In this document: piece by piece, positions 1 to 6,446 of the stretch | Layout of the letters: each line of letters begins with the position of its first letter | Position numbering within the stretch: the first letter of the stretch is position 1 | Assembly: GCF_051710625.1 (NCBI RefSeq) | Contig: NZ_JBPESN010000071.1 | Location: forward strand, 1 to 11,837 | DNA from: JBPESN01 sp051710625 | Lineage (GTDB): Bacteria > Pseudomonadota > Gammaproteobacteria > Enterobacterales > Enterobacteriaceae | Reading direction: 5' to 3' | DNA length: 11,837 bases | Notes under the pieces: generated by a model | Seen by the model: only the letters and a program-made list of their open reading frames with translations | Told to the model about the DNA's origin: nothing | Databases searched by the model: none | Translations under genes and position numbers: made by a program

Positions 1-21
1 GATCATCACTTAGGCTAAGAA

Positions 22-38
22 TGTAGTGGTTGTAGTGG
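22..38 (+). repeat. Tandem copy of the IS tip just outside the left end
   Basis: The motif TGTAGTGG occurs at 22-29 and again at 31-38, both in the same orientation, separated by one T. The second copy is the outer tip of the left inverted repeat; the first lies outside the predicted element. It may be a leftover of an earlier IS end, or chance similarity of an 8-base motif. The true outer boundary could be affected by one of these readings. Confidence 0.55.
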
Positions 39-57
39 CACACTGAATTTGGCCACC
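31..57 (+). repeat. Left terminal inverted repeat of the IS911-like element
   Basis: The sequence starts TGTAGTGG and ends TTTGGCCACC. Compared with the reverse complement of positions 1148-1174, 21 of 27 bases match, with identical outer 8 bases and a matching inner TGGCCACC block. The TG...CA tips are typical of the IS3 family. The mismatches cluster in the middle of the repeat. Confidence 0.9.
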
Positions 58-102
58 TGAACAGAGGTGATATGCTCACCTCAGAACAACACGGGTGCAC
101 CA

Positions 103-405
103 ATGAAAAGAAGAAATTTTAGTCCTGAATTCAAACGCGAATCCGCTCAACTGCTTGTCGACCAAAATTACACCGCCGCGCAAGCAGCAAAAGCCATAAA
201 CGTCGGTTTTTCTACGATGACGAAATGGGTAAAACAACCGCGTGATGAGCGACAGGGGAAAACGCCAAAAGCCTCTCCCATAACCCCGGAATAAATCGAA
301 ATGCGTGAGCTCAAGAAGAAGGTACAACGCATTGAAATGGAAAACGAAATATTAAAAAAGGCTACAGCGCTCTTGATGTCAGACTCCCTGAACAGTTCTC
401 GTTAA
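103..405 (+). pseudogene. IS911-like OrfA, interrupted by a stop codon
   Basis: OrfA of IS911-type elements is the DNA-binding N-terminal part of the transposase: a helix-turn-helix recognising the terminal repeats, followed by a leucine-zipper region. The frame from ATG 103 to TAA 403-405 is exactly 100 codons, the normal IS911 OrfA length as I know it, so there is no indel. A TAA at 292-294 replaces the usual Gln codon in the stretch ITPEQIE, which splits the protein after 63 residues and separates the helix-turn-helix (around residues 15-50) from the zipper segment (RELKKKVQRIEMENEILKK). The C-terminus MSDSLNSSR is preserved. A single point change is enough to explain the loss. Confidence 0.92.
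354..360 (+). promoter_or_regulatory. A6G programmed -1 frameshift site between OrfA and OrfB
   Basis: The heptamer AAAAAAG falls in the OrfA frame as A-AAA-AAG, the classic -1 slippery arrangement used by IS911 to make the fused OrfAB transposase. Shifting back one base here opens a frame reading LKKGYSALDVRLPEQFS, which continues straight into OrfB sequence. The site is intact even though both frames around it are now broken. Confidence 0.88.
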
Positions 406-1166
406 TCGGGAAACTCAAAGCGCATTATCCTGTCGCCACACTCTGCCACGTGTTCAGGGTTCATCGCAGCAGTTACAAATACTGGAAAAGTCGTCCTGAC
501 AGGCCAGACGGCAGGCGAACGGTATTGCGCAGTCAGGTTCATTAACTGCACAGTATCAGCCATGGTGTCGCTGGCGCACAGGTATAAGCGTGGCGGTCAG
601 GAGCATGTTGCGATCCCGAATTATGTTGAGCGCCAGTTCGCTGTAACGGAGCCAAAGCAGGTATGGTGCGGCGATGTGACGTATATCTGGACCGGGAAAC
701 GCTGGGCATACCTTGCGGTTGTTCTTGATCTGTTCGCGAGGAAACCGGTGGGCTGAGCTATGTCGTTCTCCCCGGACAGCAGACTGACCATCAAAGCACT
801 GGAAATGGCATGGGCGACGCGTAGTAAACCACAGCCGGAGTGATGTTCCACAGCGATCAGGGTAGCCACTATACGAGCAGCCAGTTCCGACAGTTGCTGT
901 GGCGTTACCGGTTCAAACAAAGCATGAGTCAGCATGGTAACTGTTGGGATAACAGTCCGATGGAGCGCTTCTTCAGAAGTCTGAAAAACGAGTGGATACC
1001 GGTAACGGGCCACATAAGCTTCAGCGAAGCAGCTCATAAAATTACCGACTATATCGTGGGATATTACAGCGCACTCAGGCCGCATGAATATAACGGTGGG
1101 TTGCCACCAAACGAATCAGAAAATAGATACTGGAAAAATTCTAATGCGGTGGCCAGTTTTAGTTGA
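361..1166 (+). pseudogene. IS911-like OrfB (DDE transposase) remnant
   Basis: OrfB carries the retroviral-integrase-like catalytic core that cuts and joins IS ends. Recognisable blocks are IGKLKAHYP (from about 405), QVWCGDVTYIWTGKRWAYL (around 658-720, containing the first Asp of the DDE triad), HSDQGSHYTS (around 846-875, second Asp) and NSPMERFFRSLKNEW (around 952-995, containing the Glu). Lesions: TAA at 543-545 in place of a Glu codon; a deletion of about 105 bp near 570-580 that shifts frame and joins SHGVAGA to HRYKRGG; TGA at 754-756 replacing Trp in KPVGW; and a 2 bp insertion near 827-832 just before the second Asp motif. The DDE residues are all still encoded, but spread over three frames. 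The final frame ends at TGA 1164-1166 inside the right terminal repeat. Confidence 0.92.
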
Positions 1167-1174
1167 CCACTACA
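1148..1174 (-). repeat. Right terminal inverted repeat of the IS911-like element
   Basis: Read on the minus strand it begins TGTAGTGGTC and ends CTGGCCACC, pairing with the left repeat at 31-57 (21 of 27 bases). It overlaps the 3' end of the OrfB remnant, whose last residues ...NAVASFS are encoded within it, as is usual for this group of elements. Confidence 0.9.
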
Positions 1175-1214
1175 AACCGAATGCAAGTCAGTTCAGGCTG
1201 ACGTGCATTTGGTT
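1175..1214. repeat. Long imperfect palindrome abutting the IS right end
   Basis: The arms 1175-1191 and 1198-1214 are complementary over 17 bp with one mismatch and one G-T pair, around a 6-base loop (ttcagg). The left arm starts at the first base after the IS terminal repeat. No T-run follows on either strand within 10 bases, so it does not look like a standard Rho-independent terminator. It could be a transcript-end hairpin that depends on Rho, a palindromic protein-binding site, or a small palindromic repeat used as an IS target. Confidence 0.75.
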
Positions 1215-1279
1215 CATCATGCACTCAAAAAGAAGTGGCCTCAACTAGTGAGATTCAGTCGATTAACAAGGAAAGCCTA

Positions 1280-1558
1280 ATGGAGGATCCTTTAGAAGCT
1301 ACTTGGCATATGATTTATAAGTCGCTGAATAAAAAATATTTAGAGGCATTAATAAGGCTGCTTTTGCAAGAAGGGGCAGGGTGTGTATTGGCGTTATCAG
1401 GACGTAAAGATGACTTAGATAGCCTGTTACTCCAATTTCCAAAAGAAGAAAAAGAACGTCTGATAGCCCTACACGAAGCTAGAAAGGGGGCGGTATCTGA
1501 AGAGTGTGCAGTAGAAGATGTGGCAAGCTTAAACTGTAAGAAAAGTGGAGCGGTCTAA
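1280..1558 (+). CDS. Small hypothetical protein (92 aa), not recognised
   Basis: I do not recognise this protein. The frame is open from a GTG at 1235, but ATG 1280 is the better start: AAGGA at 1268-1272 lies 7 bases upstream, whereas no comparable site precedes the GTG. The product begins MEDPLEATWHMIYKSLN, then has a likely amphipathic helix (KKYLEALIRLLLQ), a short hydrophobic stretch (GCVLALSG) and a charged helical segment (FPKEEKERLIALHEARK), ending in a tail with two cysteines. There is no signal peptide and no membrane segment long enough to span a bilayer. Its base composition is much more AT-rich than the chromosomal genes to the right and it sits between a dead IS and a truncated gcvP, so it is probably acquired DNA. 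A role as a small regulatory, chaperone-like or phage protein is possible but unsupported. The coding frame is intact and free of stops. Confidence 0.6.
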   Translation: MEDPLEATWHMIYKSLNKKYLEALIRLLLQEGAGCVLALSGRKDDLDSLLLQFPKEEKERLIALHEARKGAVSEECAVEDVASLNCKKSGAV

Positions 1559-1732
1559 ATAAAGATTAGGCCATTATCTATCTCATTTCATTATTTTTAT
1601 GATTTACTAATATTGTTTAACCTAATTTACATATATCTAATAAATGCCCAAAAGGCGTTTAGACTACCTTTAAATCTGCTCAAACCACAGTCATTCGAGT
1701 CTAAAATTTAGTGCAAAGAAATCATTTTTCGC
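1559..1732. other. AT-rich spacer between the unknown gene and truncated gcvP
   Basis: This is 174 bp of AT-rich sequence with no convincing gene on either strand. It contains one short hairpin: arms 1641-1648 and 1654-1661 (TAAATGCC / GGCGTTTA) pair over 8 bp with one G-T pair around a 5-base loop. A weak terminator for the convergent genes on either side is possible, but no clean T-run follows. The composition contrasts sharply with the GC-rich gcv remnants that begin at about 1780. Confidence 0.5.
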
Positions 1733-2053
1733 TCATTTTTTTGCGACGAGTCCAGAAATGCTTGCCACCCCACACACCGCAGCGCTGTAGCCCATGCCGA
1801 TAAAGGATTTGTAGCGCTGATTTTGACGGGCGATAGCCTTCAGCTCCGCCAGCGCCTGCGCTTCCGTCGTCGCTGCGCCCACGGCGGGCGCAGCGGCAAG
1901 CCGGATGTCCGCCGCCACGATTTGGGCGATAAGCCCCGCCAGGGAATCGCTGCCCACGGTGGCAAGCATATGCGCCTGTTGCGGCCCGGAAGGGCCGATA
2001 TGACGCGCGATAAAGGCGTCATGATGTTCAAGCTGGCTAAGAGTCTGGGTCAT
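1733..2053 (-). pseudogene. gcvP: Truncated gcvP (glycine decarboxylase, P-protein) N-terminal fragment
   Basis: GcvP is the PLP-dependent glycine decarboxylase of the glycine cleavage system, normally about 950 residues. Here the start ATG (2051-2053) is preceded by AGGAA at a good distance. The product MTQTLSQLEHHDAFIARHIGP...LAELKAIARQNQRYKSFIGMGYSA follows the family N-terminus up to about residue 92. Homology then stops: the family continues with a region such as VQLPPVILRN, but here about 14 unrelated residues (ending SGLVAKK) lead to a stop at 1733-1735. More than 850 residues, including the PLP lysine and the whole second half, are gone. The cut lies near 1775-1785, where base composition also changes, so this is a deletion or rearrangement junction rather than a point lesion. 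It is the third gene of the operon after gcvT and gcvH. Confidence 0.93.
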
Positions 2054-2137
2054 GGACAACAATTCCTGCATCGGGCATGGGACCGGAAAAGGGTAAGCGC
2101 AAGGTGTGCCCCGGCGGTCGCGGCCGGGACGTCGGCG

Positions 2138-2533
2138 TTATTCGTCTTCTTTCTCGATAACGGCCTGATAAGCGGCGGCGTCGAGCAATTCGTTCACTTC
2201 GCTGTCGTCAATCACCTTGATTTTGAACAGCCAGCCATCGGTGTAAGGCGCGCTGTTGGCCAGCTCCGGCGACGCTTCCAAATCGTCATTCACCGCCACG
2301 ATTTCGCCGCTGATAGGCGCATAAATATCCGATGCAGCTTTCACCGATTCCGCCACCGCGCAATCTTCGCCGGCGGAAAACGTGGCGCCAGCCTAGGGCA
2401 GGTCCATAAACACCATGTCGCCCAACAGTTCCTGGGCATGCTCGGTGATCCCGACACAGTAAACGCTATCGCCTTTATGAGGCACCCACTCATGGGATGC
2501 GGTATATTTTAGTTCTGTCGGAGCATTGCTCAT
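2138..2533 (-). pseudogene. gcvH: gcvH (lipoyl carrier H-protein) with one amber stop
   Basis: GcvH is the lipoylated shuttle of the glycine cleavage system, carrying the aminomethyl group from P- to T-protein. The frame from ATG 2531-2533 to TAA 2138-2140 is 131 codons plus stop, matching the family length (129 in E. coli). It reads MSNAPTELKYTASHEWV, GITEHAQELLGDMVFMDLP, then a TAG at 2393-2395, then AGATFSAGEDCAVAESVKAASDIYAP and an intact C-terminus. The TAG is codon 47 and stands for a conserved Glu (GAG to TAG, one base). The lipoyl-attachment Lys in ESVKAASD lies downstream of the stop and is preserved. There is no other visible lesion, so inactivation may be recent. A fragment could restart internally at ATG 2354-2356 but would lack about half of the fold. 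gcvT ends 26 bp upstream. Confidence 0.93.
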
Positions 2534-2559
2534 CGCCATCCTCACTCTAACAAAGTTAG

Positions 2560-3659
2560 TTATTGCGCAACCGCTTTACCGGCGCGCACAAAACCGGGTT
2601 TGGTGACACCGGCATTTCGCGGTTACGGATCAAGACTATCGCCTGCCGGCCGATACCGGCCTGCACCCGCGCTAGCGCGATGCTGACGCCCAGCATCGGC
2701 GAAAACGAGCCGCTGGTGATGATCCCTTGCTGCATGTTAGCGGCAGCATCAATGAAATGGACCGGCAGGCCGTTGCGCAATACGCCTTTTTCGGCCATCA
2801 CCAGTCCGACCACAATTGCTCGCCGTCGCCGGCGGCGCGCTGGGCTTCCAGCGCCTCGCGTCCGATGAAATCGCGCTCCTCCGGCTGCCAGGTGATGGTC
2901 CACCCCATATTGGCCGCGCGCGGAGAGATCCCCTCATCCATTTTCTGACCATAAAGATTCATCCCCGCTTACAGCCGCAGGGTGTCGCGCGCGCCGAGGC
3001 CGCAGGGCTTCAAGCTGGCCGCCAGCAGTTGCCGCCAGAAATCGGCGGCCTGGGTTGCCGGTAACGCAATCTCGTAGCCAGCCTCGCCAGTATAAGCCGG
3101 TGGTGGTAATAAACAACTCGCCGGCCTGAACGCCAAAAAACGGGTTCATTCCGCTTACCGCCTGCCGCTGTTGCAGGCTCAATAGCGTCTGCGTCTTGCT
3201 TTGCGCCTGCGGCCCCTGCACCGCTATCAGCGCCAGATCGTCGCGCACGGTCACCGTCACCTGATACGGCTCGGCGTGGCGGGTGGTCCACTCAACGTCT
3301 TTATCACGGGTCGCGGAGTTGACAACCAGGCGAAATTCGAGTTCGGAAAGGAAGTAGACGATAAAATCGTCTATCACGCCGCCGGACGCGTTAAGCATCC
3401 CGGTGTAAAGCGCTTTGCCGGGCACCGTCAGCTTGGCAACATCGTTGGCCAGCAGATGGCGCAGAAAATCGCGGGTGTGCGGTCCGGCTAAATCGACAAT
3501 AGGCATGTGCGACACGTCAAATATGCCGGCATCGCGCCGCACCTGATGATGTTCATCCAGTTGGGAACCATAGTGGAGCGGCATCATCCAGCCGTGGAAA
3601 TCCACCATTTTGGCGCCGCACGCGAGGTGCTCTTCATACAGCGGGGTCTGCTGAGCTAT
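2560..3659 (-). pseudogene. gcvT: gcvT (aminomethyltransferase, T-protein), multiply broken
   Basis: GcvT transfers the methylene unit of the H-protein to tetrahydrofolate and releases ammonia. The protein can be followed end to end: AQQTPLYEEHLACGAKMVDFHGWMMPLHYG, NASGGVIDDFIVYF, NSATRDKDVEW, VQGPQAQ, then TGYTGEAGYEIALP and GLGARDTLRL in a second frame and GLVMAEKGVLRNGLPV, GIITSGSFSPMLG, IRNREMPV in a third. Lesions: the expected start ATG is ATA (3657-3659), leaving only a TTG at 3675-3677; a 1 bp insertion near 3094; a TAA at 2969-2971 for a Glu in LRLEAGMN; a 2 bp insertion near 2810; and a small deletion near 2606-2611. The native stop is TAA 2560-2562. It was the first gene of the gcvTHP operon. 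With this many lesions it is an old or unselected pseudogene. Confidence 0.95.
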
Positions 3660-4006
3660 CTTTTCTCTCTTTCTCAATGGGAAGACAGATAATTACCGAA
3701 GCGCGCAAACCCCTTGCACGGGCGGGTAATGAGGGCGGACGCAAACGATACCTTATGGGCAGAAGTTATCACCAAACGGCGGTGGAAACCATAACTTAAA
3801 TTATCGGCCTGCCGGAAAGCCACTCGAAAATTAAGGAAACCAGAACGCATATTTTATGCTACTTATAGACGAATTGCGGCGCGCAATACAGGCGTCGAGG
3901 CGGAGAAATAAGAATTTTAATAACAAAAAACCTCGCCACTGCTTTGTTATTCCCGGCGGGGTTTGGCAATAGAATTAGAAAATGTAATTTAAATGGTGTG
4001 GTGAAA
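3660..4006. other. Former gcvT control region and ubiI 3' region
   Basis: These 347 bp contain no gene. The part next to gcvT (about 3660-3920) is where the gcv promoter and its GcvA, Lrp and PurR sites lie in E. coli. I cannot pick out a convincing promoter or operator here, which would fit decay of control DNA once the operon was lost. A terminator for the ubiI transcript lies at 3921-3963. The segment 3964-4006 is an AT-rich tail just after ubiI. Confidence 0.6.
3921..3963 (-). terminator. Rho-independent terminator after ubiI
   Basis: On the minus strand the arms AACCCCGCC (3955-3963) and GGCGAGGTT (3929-3937) pair over 9 bp with one mismatch. The second arm is followed at once by a T-run (complement of 3925-3930). 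It lies 44 bp past the ubiI stop and would end the pepP-ubiH-ubiI transcript before the gcv remnants. The 17-base loop is rather long. Confidence 0.75.
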
Positions 4007-5236
4007 TTAGAATAATTCAGTCGAAGGACTCGCCTGCCCCACCCAGGGCGGTAAATCATGCAATCCTATCGCCTGTTCAATGAAGCGCGGTTTCACGCCG
4101 GGGAGCCTATCCGCAAGCCGCAACCCCGCGTCGCGGACCCATTTTTTTAGCGGATGCTGGCCGGCGAAGAGCTCGTGAAACCCCTGCATGCCCGCCAACA
4201 TCAATGCGGCGCTCTGTTTGCGGCTGCGCTCGTAGCGTCGCAAGTACGGGTAATAGCCGATATCCTTGCCGGCTTTTCGCAGGCGCCGCATCTCCCCCAG
4301 AAACACCGCGACATCCATGAAACCCAGGTTCACGCCCTGCCCCGCCAGCGGATGAACGGTATGGGCGGCATCCCCCACCAGCACCAAACGATGGGCGGCG
4401 AAATTACGCGCATAGCGGCCGGTAAGCGAGAAGGTTTGCCGCTCCCCCTGCAACTCGCATAAGCCCAGGGCCAGGCTGAAGTTTGTCGCCAGCGCAACGT
4501 TGAATGCCTCCGCCGGCGCCGTCAGGCGTTCGCGCGCCACCGCCGGCGGCAGCGACCAGACTATGGAGCTTAAATGAGGGTCGCTTAGGGGCAAAAACGC
4601 CAGAATACCGTCACCGTGAAACGTCTGACGGGCAACATTGCCATGCGGCTGCGCGGTGCGAACGGTGGCCACCAGCGCATGGTGCTGATAGTCCCAAAAG
4701 GTCAGCGGGATATAGGCATGGGCGCGCAGCCAGGAGTGGGCGCCATCCGCTGCCACCAGCAGCCGGGCGGTCAGCATCCGATCGTCGTCAAGGGTGATAA
4801 ACGCTTCGTTTTCTCCCCAGCCCACCTGACGCAGCGAGGCGGGCGTTATCAACGTCACCTCCGCCAGTTCCCCCGCGCGTCGCCATAGCGCCTGTTGAAT
4901 GACCGGATTCTCAATAATATGTCCCAGCTCTGGATACCCCAGCTCGGCGCCATCGAAGGCGATACAGCCAAAACTGTCCCGCTCCCAGACGTCCATGCCG
5001 TGGTAAGGGTTGGCCCGCTCCGCGGTGATGGCGTCCCAGACCTGCACATGTTGCAACAGCCGCCGGCTGGCGGCGTTGATGGCAGAAACCCGCAGCGCCG
5101 GCCGGTCGGCAGGAGGGATCGCCTCCGGCGCCTGACGCTCAATGACCGCCACACGCAGTCCGCTCCCCTGCAGGCCGCAGGCCAGCGCCAGACCGACCAT
5201 GCCGCCGCCGTTAATGACTATATCGAATGCTTGCAT
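4007..5236 (-). CDS. ubiI: UbiI, FAD-dependent 2-octaprenylphenol hydroxylase
   Basis: UbiI (formerly VisC) is the flavin monooxygenase that adds the C5 hydroxyl in aerobic ubiquinone synthesis, acting with other Ubi proteins in a soluble complex near the inner membrane. The 409 residues match E. coli UbiI (400) along their length. Visible features are the FAD-binding Rossmann motif GGGMVG (residues 10-15), LRVSAINAAS, ADGAHSWLR around residue 165, the YQHHALVA block, and the second FAD motif GDAAHTVHPLAGQGVNLG around residue 290. The C-terminus LPPWVGQASPSTELF is about 9 residues longer than in E. coli. The residue before GGG is Asn where Val is usual, a change in the Rossmann turn that may or may not matter. 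AAGGA lies 11 bases before the ATG. It follows ubiH by 31 bp in the same operon and appears intact. Confidence 0.96.
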   Translation of the reverse strand: MQAFDIVINGGGMVGLALACGLQGSGLRVAVIERQAPEAIPPADRPALRVSAINAASRRLLQHVQVWDAITAERANPYHGMDVWERDSFGCIAFDGAELGYPELGHIIENPVIQQALWRRAGELAEVTLITPASLRQVGWGENEAFITLDDDRMLTARLLVAADGAHSWLRAHAYIPLTFWDYQHHALVATVRTAQPHGNVARQTFHGDGILAFLPLSDPHLSSIVWSLPPAVARERLTAPAEAFNVALATNFSLALGLCELQGERQTFSLTGRYARNFAAHRLVLVGDAAHTVHPLAGQGVNLGFMDVAVFLGEMRRLRKAGKDIGYYPYLRRYERSRKQSAALMLAGMQGFHELFAGQHPLKKWVRDAGLRLADRLPGVKPRFIEQAIGLHDLPPWVGQASPSTELF

Positions 5237-5267
5237 AGCGTATCGGATCCTTGCGTGCGGGCCAGGG

Positions 5268-6446
5268 TCATCGGGCCACCCAGCCTAGCGTTTTACGCGC
5301 CAGCGCATCGCGCAGCGACGAAATATGGGCCATGGCCAGCAGCCCCAGATTACGGCCGACCACTAACGGCAAATGACGGTTGGCGAACAGATGGATCAAC
5401 CCGTCGGTGATACCGACGGTACCCGCCTGATCCGGCTGACGACGCCGCTGATAGCGCAACAGCACGGTATAGTCGCCGATATCTTCCCCCTGGGCCGCCG
5501 CCTGCGCCAGCGTTTCCGCCAGCGTCATTACATCGCGCAGGCCGAGGTTGAATCCCTGGCCGGCGATGGGATGCAAGGTCTGCGCGGCATTGCCCACCAG
5601 CGCCAGGCGGTGGGCAATATGCCGCTGCGCCGTGCGTAAACGCAGCGGATAACACTGGCGTGCGCCGGCGGCGGTAATTTGCCCCAGCCGCCAACCGAAC
5701 GTTCGCTGCAACGCCTGACAAAACTGCCCGTCATCCCAGCCGGCAATCTCATGCCAAAGCGCGGTCGGCAGGCACCAGACCAGTGAACTGCGCGCGCCGG
5801 ACATGGGCAACAATGCCAAGGGTCCCTGGGCAATGAACCGCTCGAAGGCGTCGCCGCCGTGGGGTACGGCGGTGGTGATGTTGGCGATAACCGCAATTTG
5901 CTGGTAATCGCGCTGCCGCCATTGGATGCCGCACTGCGACGCCAGCGGCGAGCGCGAACCGTCTGCCGCCACCGCCAGCCGCGCGTTAAGCTCCACGCCA
6001 TTATCCAGGGTGATGATCGTCTCCTCGCGCTCGCGCCTGAGGCGCGTGAGCGTCGCCGGGCAATGCAGCCGCACGCCGGGCGCTTGGCGTAGCAGCTTGA
6101 ACAGCCGTTTACCGGCCGCATGCAGCTCCACAACATAGCCCAGCGCCGGCAGCCGATAGTCTTCGGCCGCGATCTGGACTTTCCCCAGATGCCCTTTGTC
6201 GCTCACCTCTACCCGGGTAATGGCAGTGGCGCAGGACGCCAGCGCCGGCCAGACGCCGATGGCGGTCAGCTCGTAGCAGGTCCCCTGCGCCAAGGCGATG
6301 GCGCGGGCGTCAAACCCCGGATGATCGCGGCTTTCCGGCGTCTGCGCCTCCACCAGATCGATTTGCAGGGTGCCGCGGCTAAGATGCGAAAGCGCCAGCG
6401 CCAGCGTCACGCCGGCCATGCCGCCGCCGATAATGGTGACGGTCAT
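5268..6446 (-). CDS. ubiH: UbiH, FAD-dependent 2-octaprenyl-6-methoxyphenol hydroxylase
   Basis: UbiH hydroxylates C1 of the ring in aerobic ubiquinone synthesis and is a paralogue of UbiI next door. The 392 residues agree with the E. coli protein in length and sequence. They include the N-terminal Rossmann motif GGGMAG (residues 7-12), FDARAIALAQGTC, AADGSRSPLA around residue 160, LVWCLP, and GNAAQTLHPIAGQGFNLGLRDV around residue 285. The GN in place of GD in the last motif is normal for UbiH. The C-terminus ends TLGWVAR as in E. coli. The start ATG overlaps the pepP stop by ATGA, so translation is probably coupled. There are no stops or frameshifts. Keeping both hydroxylases implies the cell still respires aerobically. 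Confidence 0.97.
   Translation of the reverse strand: MTVTIIGGGMAGVTLALALSHLSRGTLQIDLVEAQTPESRDHPGFDARAIALAQGTCYELTAIGVWPALASCATAITRVEVSDKGHLGKVQIAAEDYRLPALGYVVELHAAGKRLFKLLRQAPGVRLHCPATLTRLRREREETIITLDNGVELNARLAVAADGSRSPLASQCGIQWRQRDYQQIAVIANITTAVPHGGDAFERFIAQGPLALLPMSGARSSLVWCLPTALWHEIAGWDDGQFCQALQRTFGWRLGQITAAGARQCYPLRLRTAQRHIAHRLALVGNAAQTLHPIAGQGFNLGLRDVMTLAETLAQAAAQGEDIGDYTVLLRYQRRRQPDQAGTVGITDGLIHLFANRHLPLVVGRNLGLLAMAHISSLRDALARKTLGWVAR

Larger units (their letters stand above)
31..1174 (+). mobile_element. Decayed IS911-like insertion sequence (IS3 family)
   Basis: This is a 1144 bp element bounded by imperfect terminal inverted repeats. Inside are an OrfA with an IS911-type helix-turn-helix and an OrfB with the DDE integrase core, overlapping at an A6G slippery site. 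Protein matches such as NFSPEFKRESAQL, MSDSLNSSR and NSPMERFFRSLKNEW are those I know from IS911. IS911 is 1250 bp, so about 105 bp is missing; the gap lies within OrfB near 570-580. At least five lesions (three in-frame stops, one deletion, one small insertion) mean no working transposase can be made from it. No target-site duplication is visible: the three bases on the left are ggt and on the right aac. It could only be moved by a transposase supplied from elsewhere. Confidence 0.93.

Noticed and set aside
1235..1279. GTG start adding 15 residues to the small unknown protein
   Set aside because: No ribosome site at the right distance, whereas AAGGA precedes ATG 1280 by 7 bases. It cannot be fully excluded without homologues.
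1823..2512. 229-codon open frame on the plus strand
   Set aside because: It lies antisense to gcvP and gcvH, whose protein matches are clear. The product is rich in Arg, His and Gly with no family resemblance, as expected of a shadow frame in GC-rich DNA.
2138..3677. All gcv and serA lesions being sequencing errors
   Set aside because: About 5 kb of adjoining coding sequence (ubiI to ygfA) has no frame errors, and many lesions are substitutions to stop codons or at catalytic residues, not only homopolymer indels.
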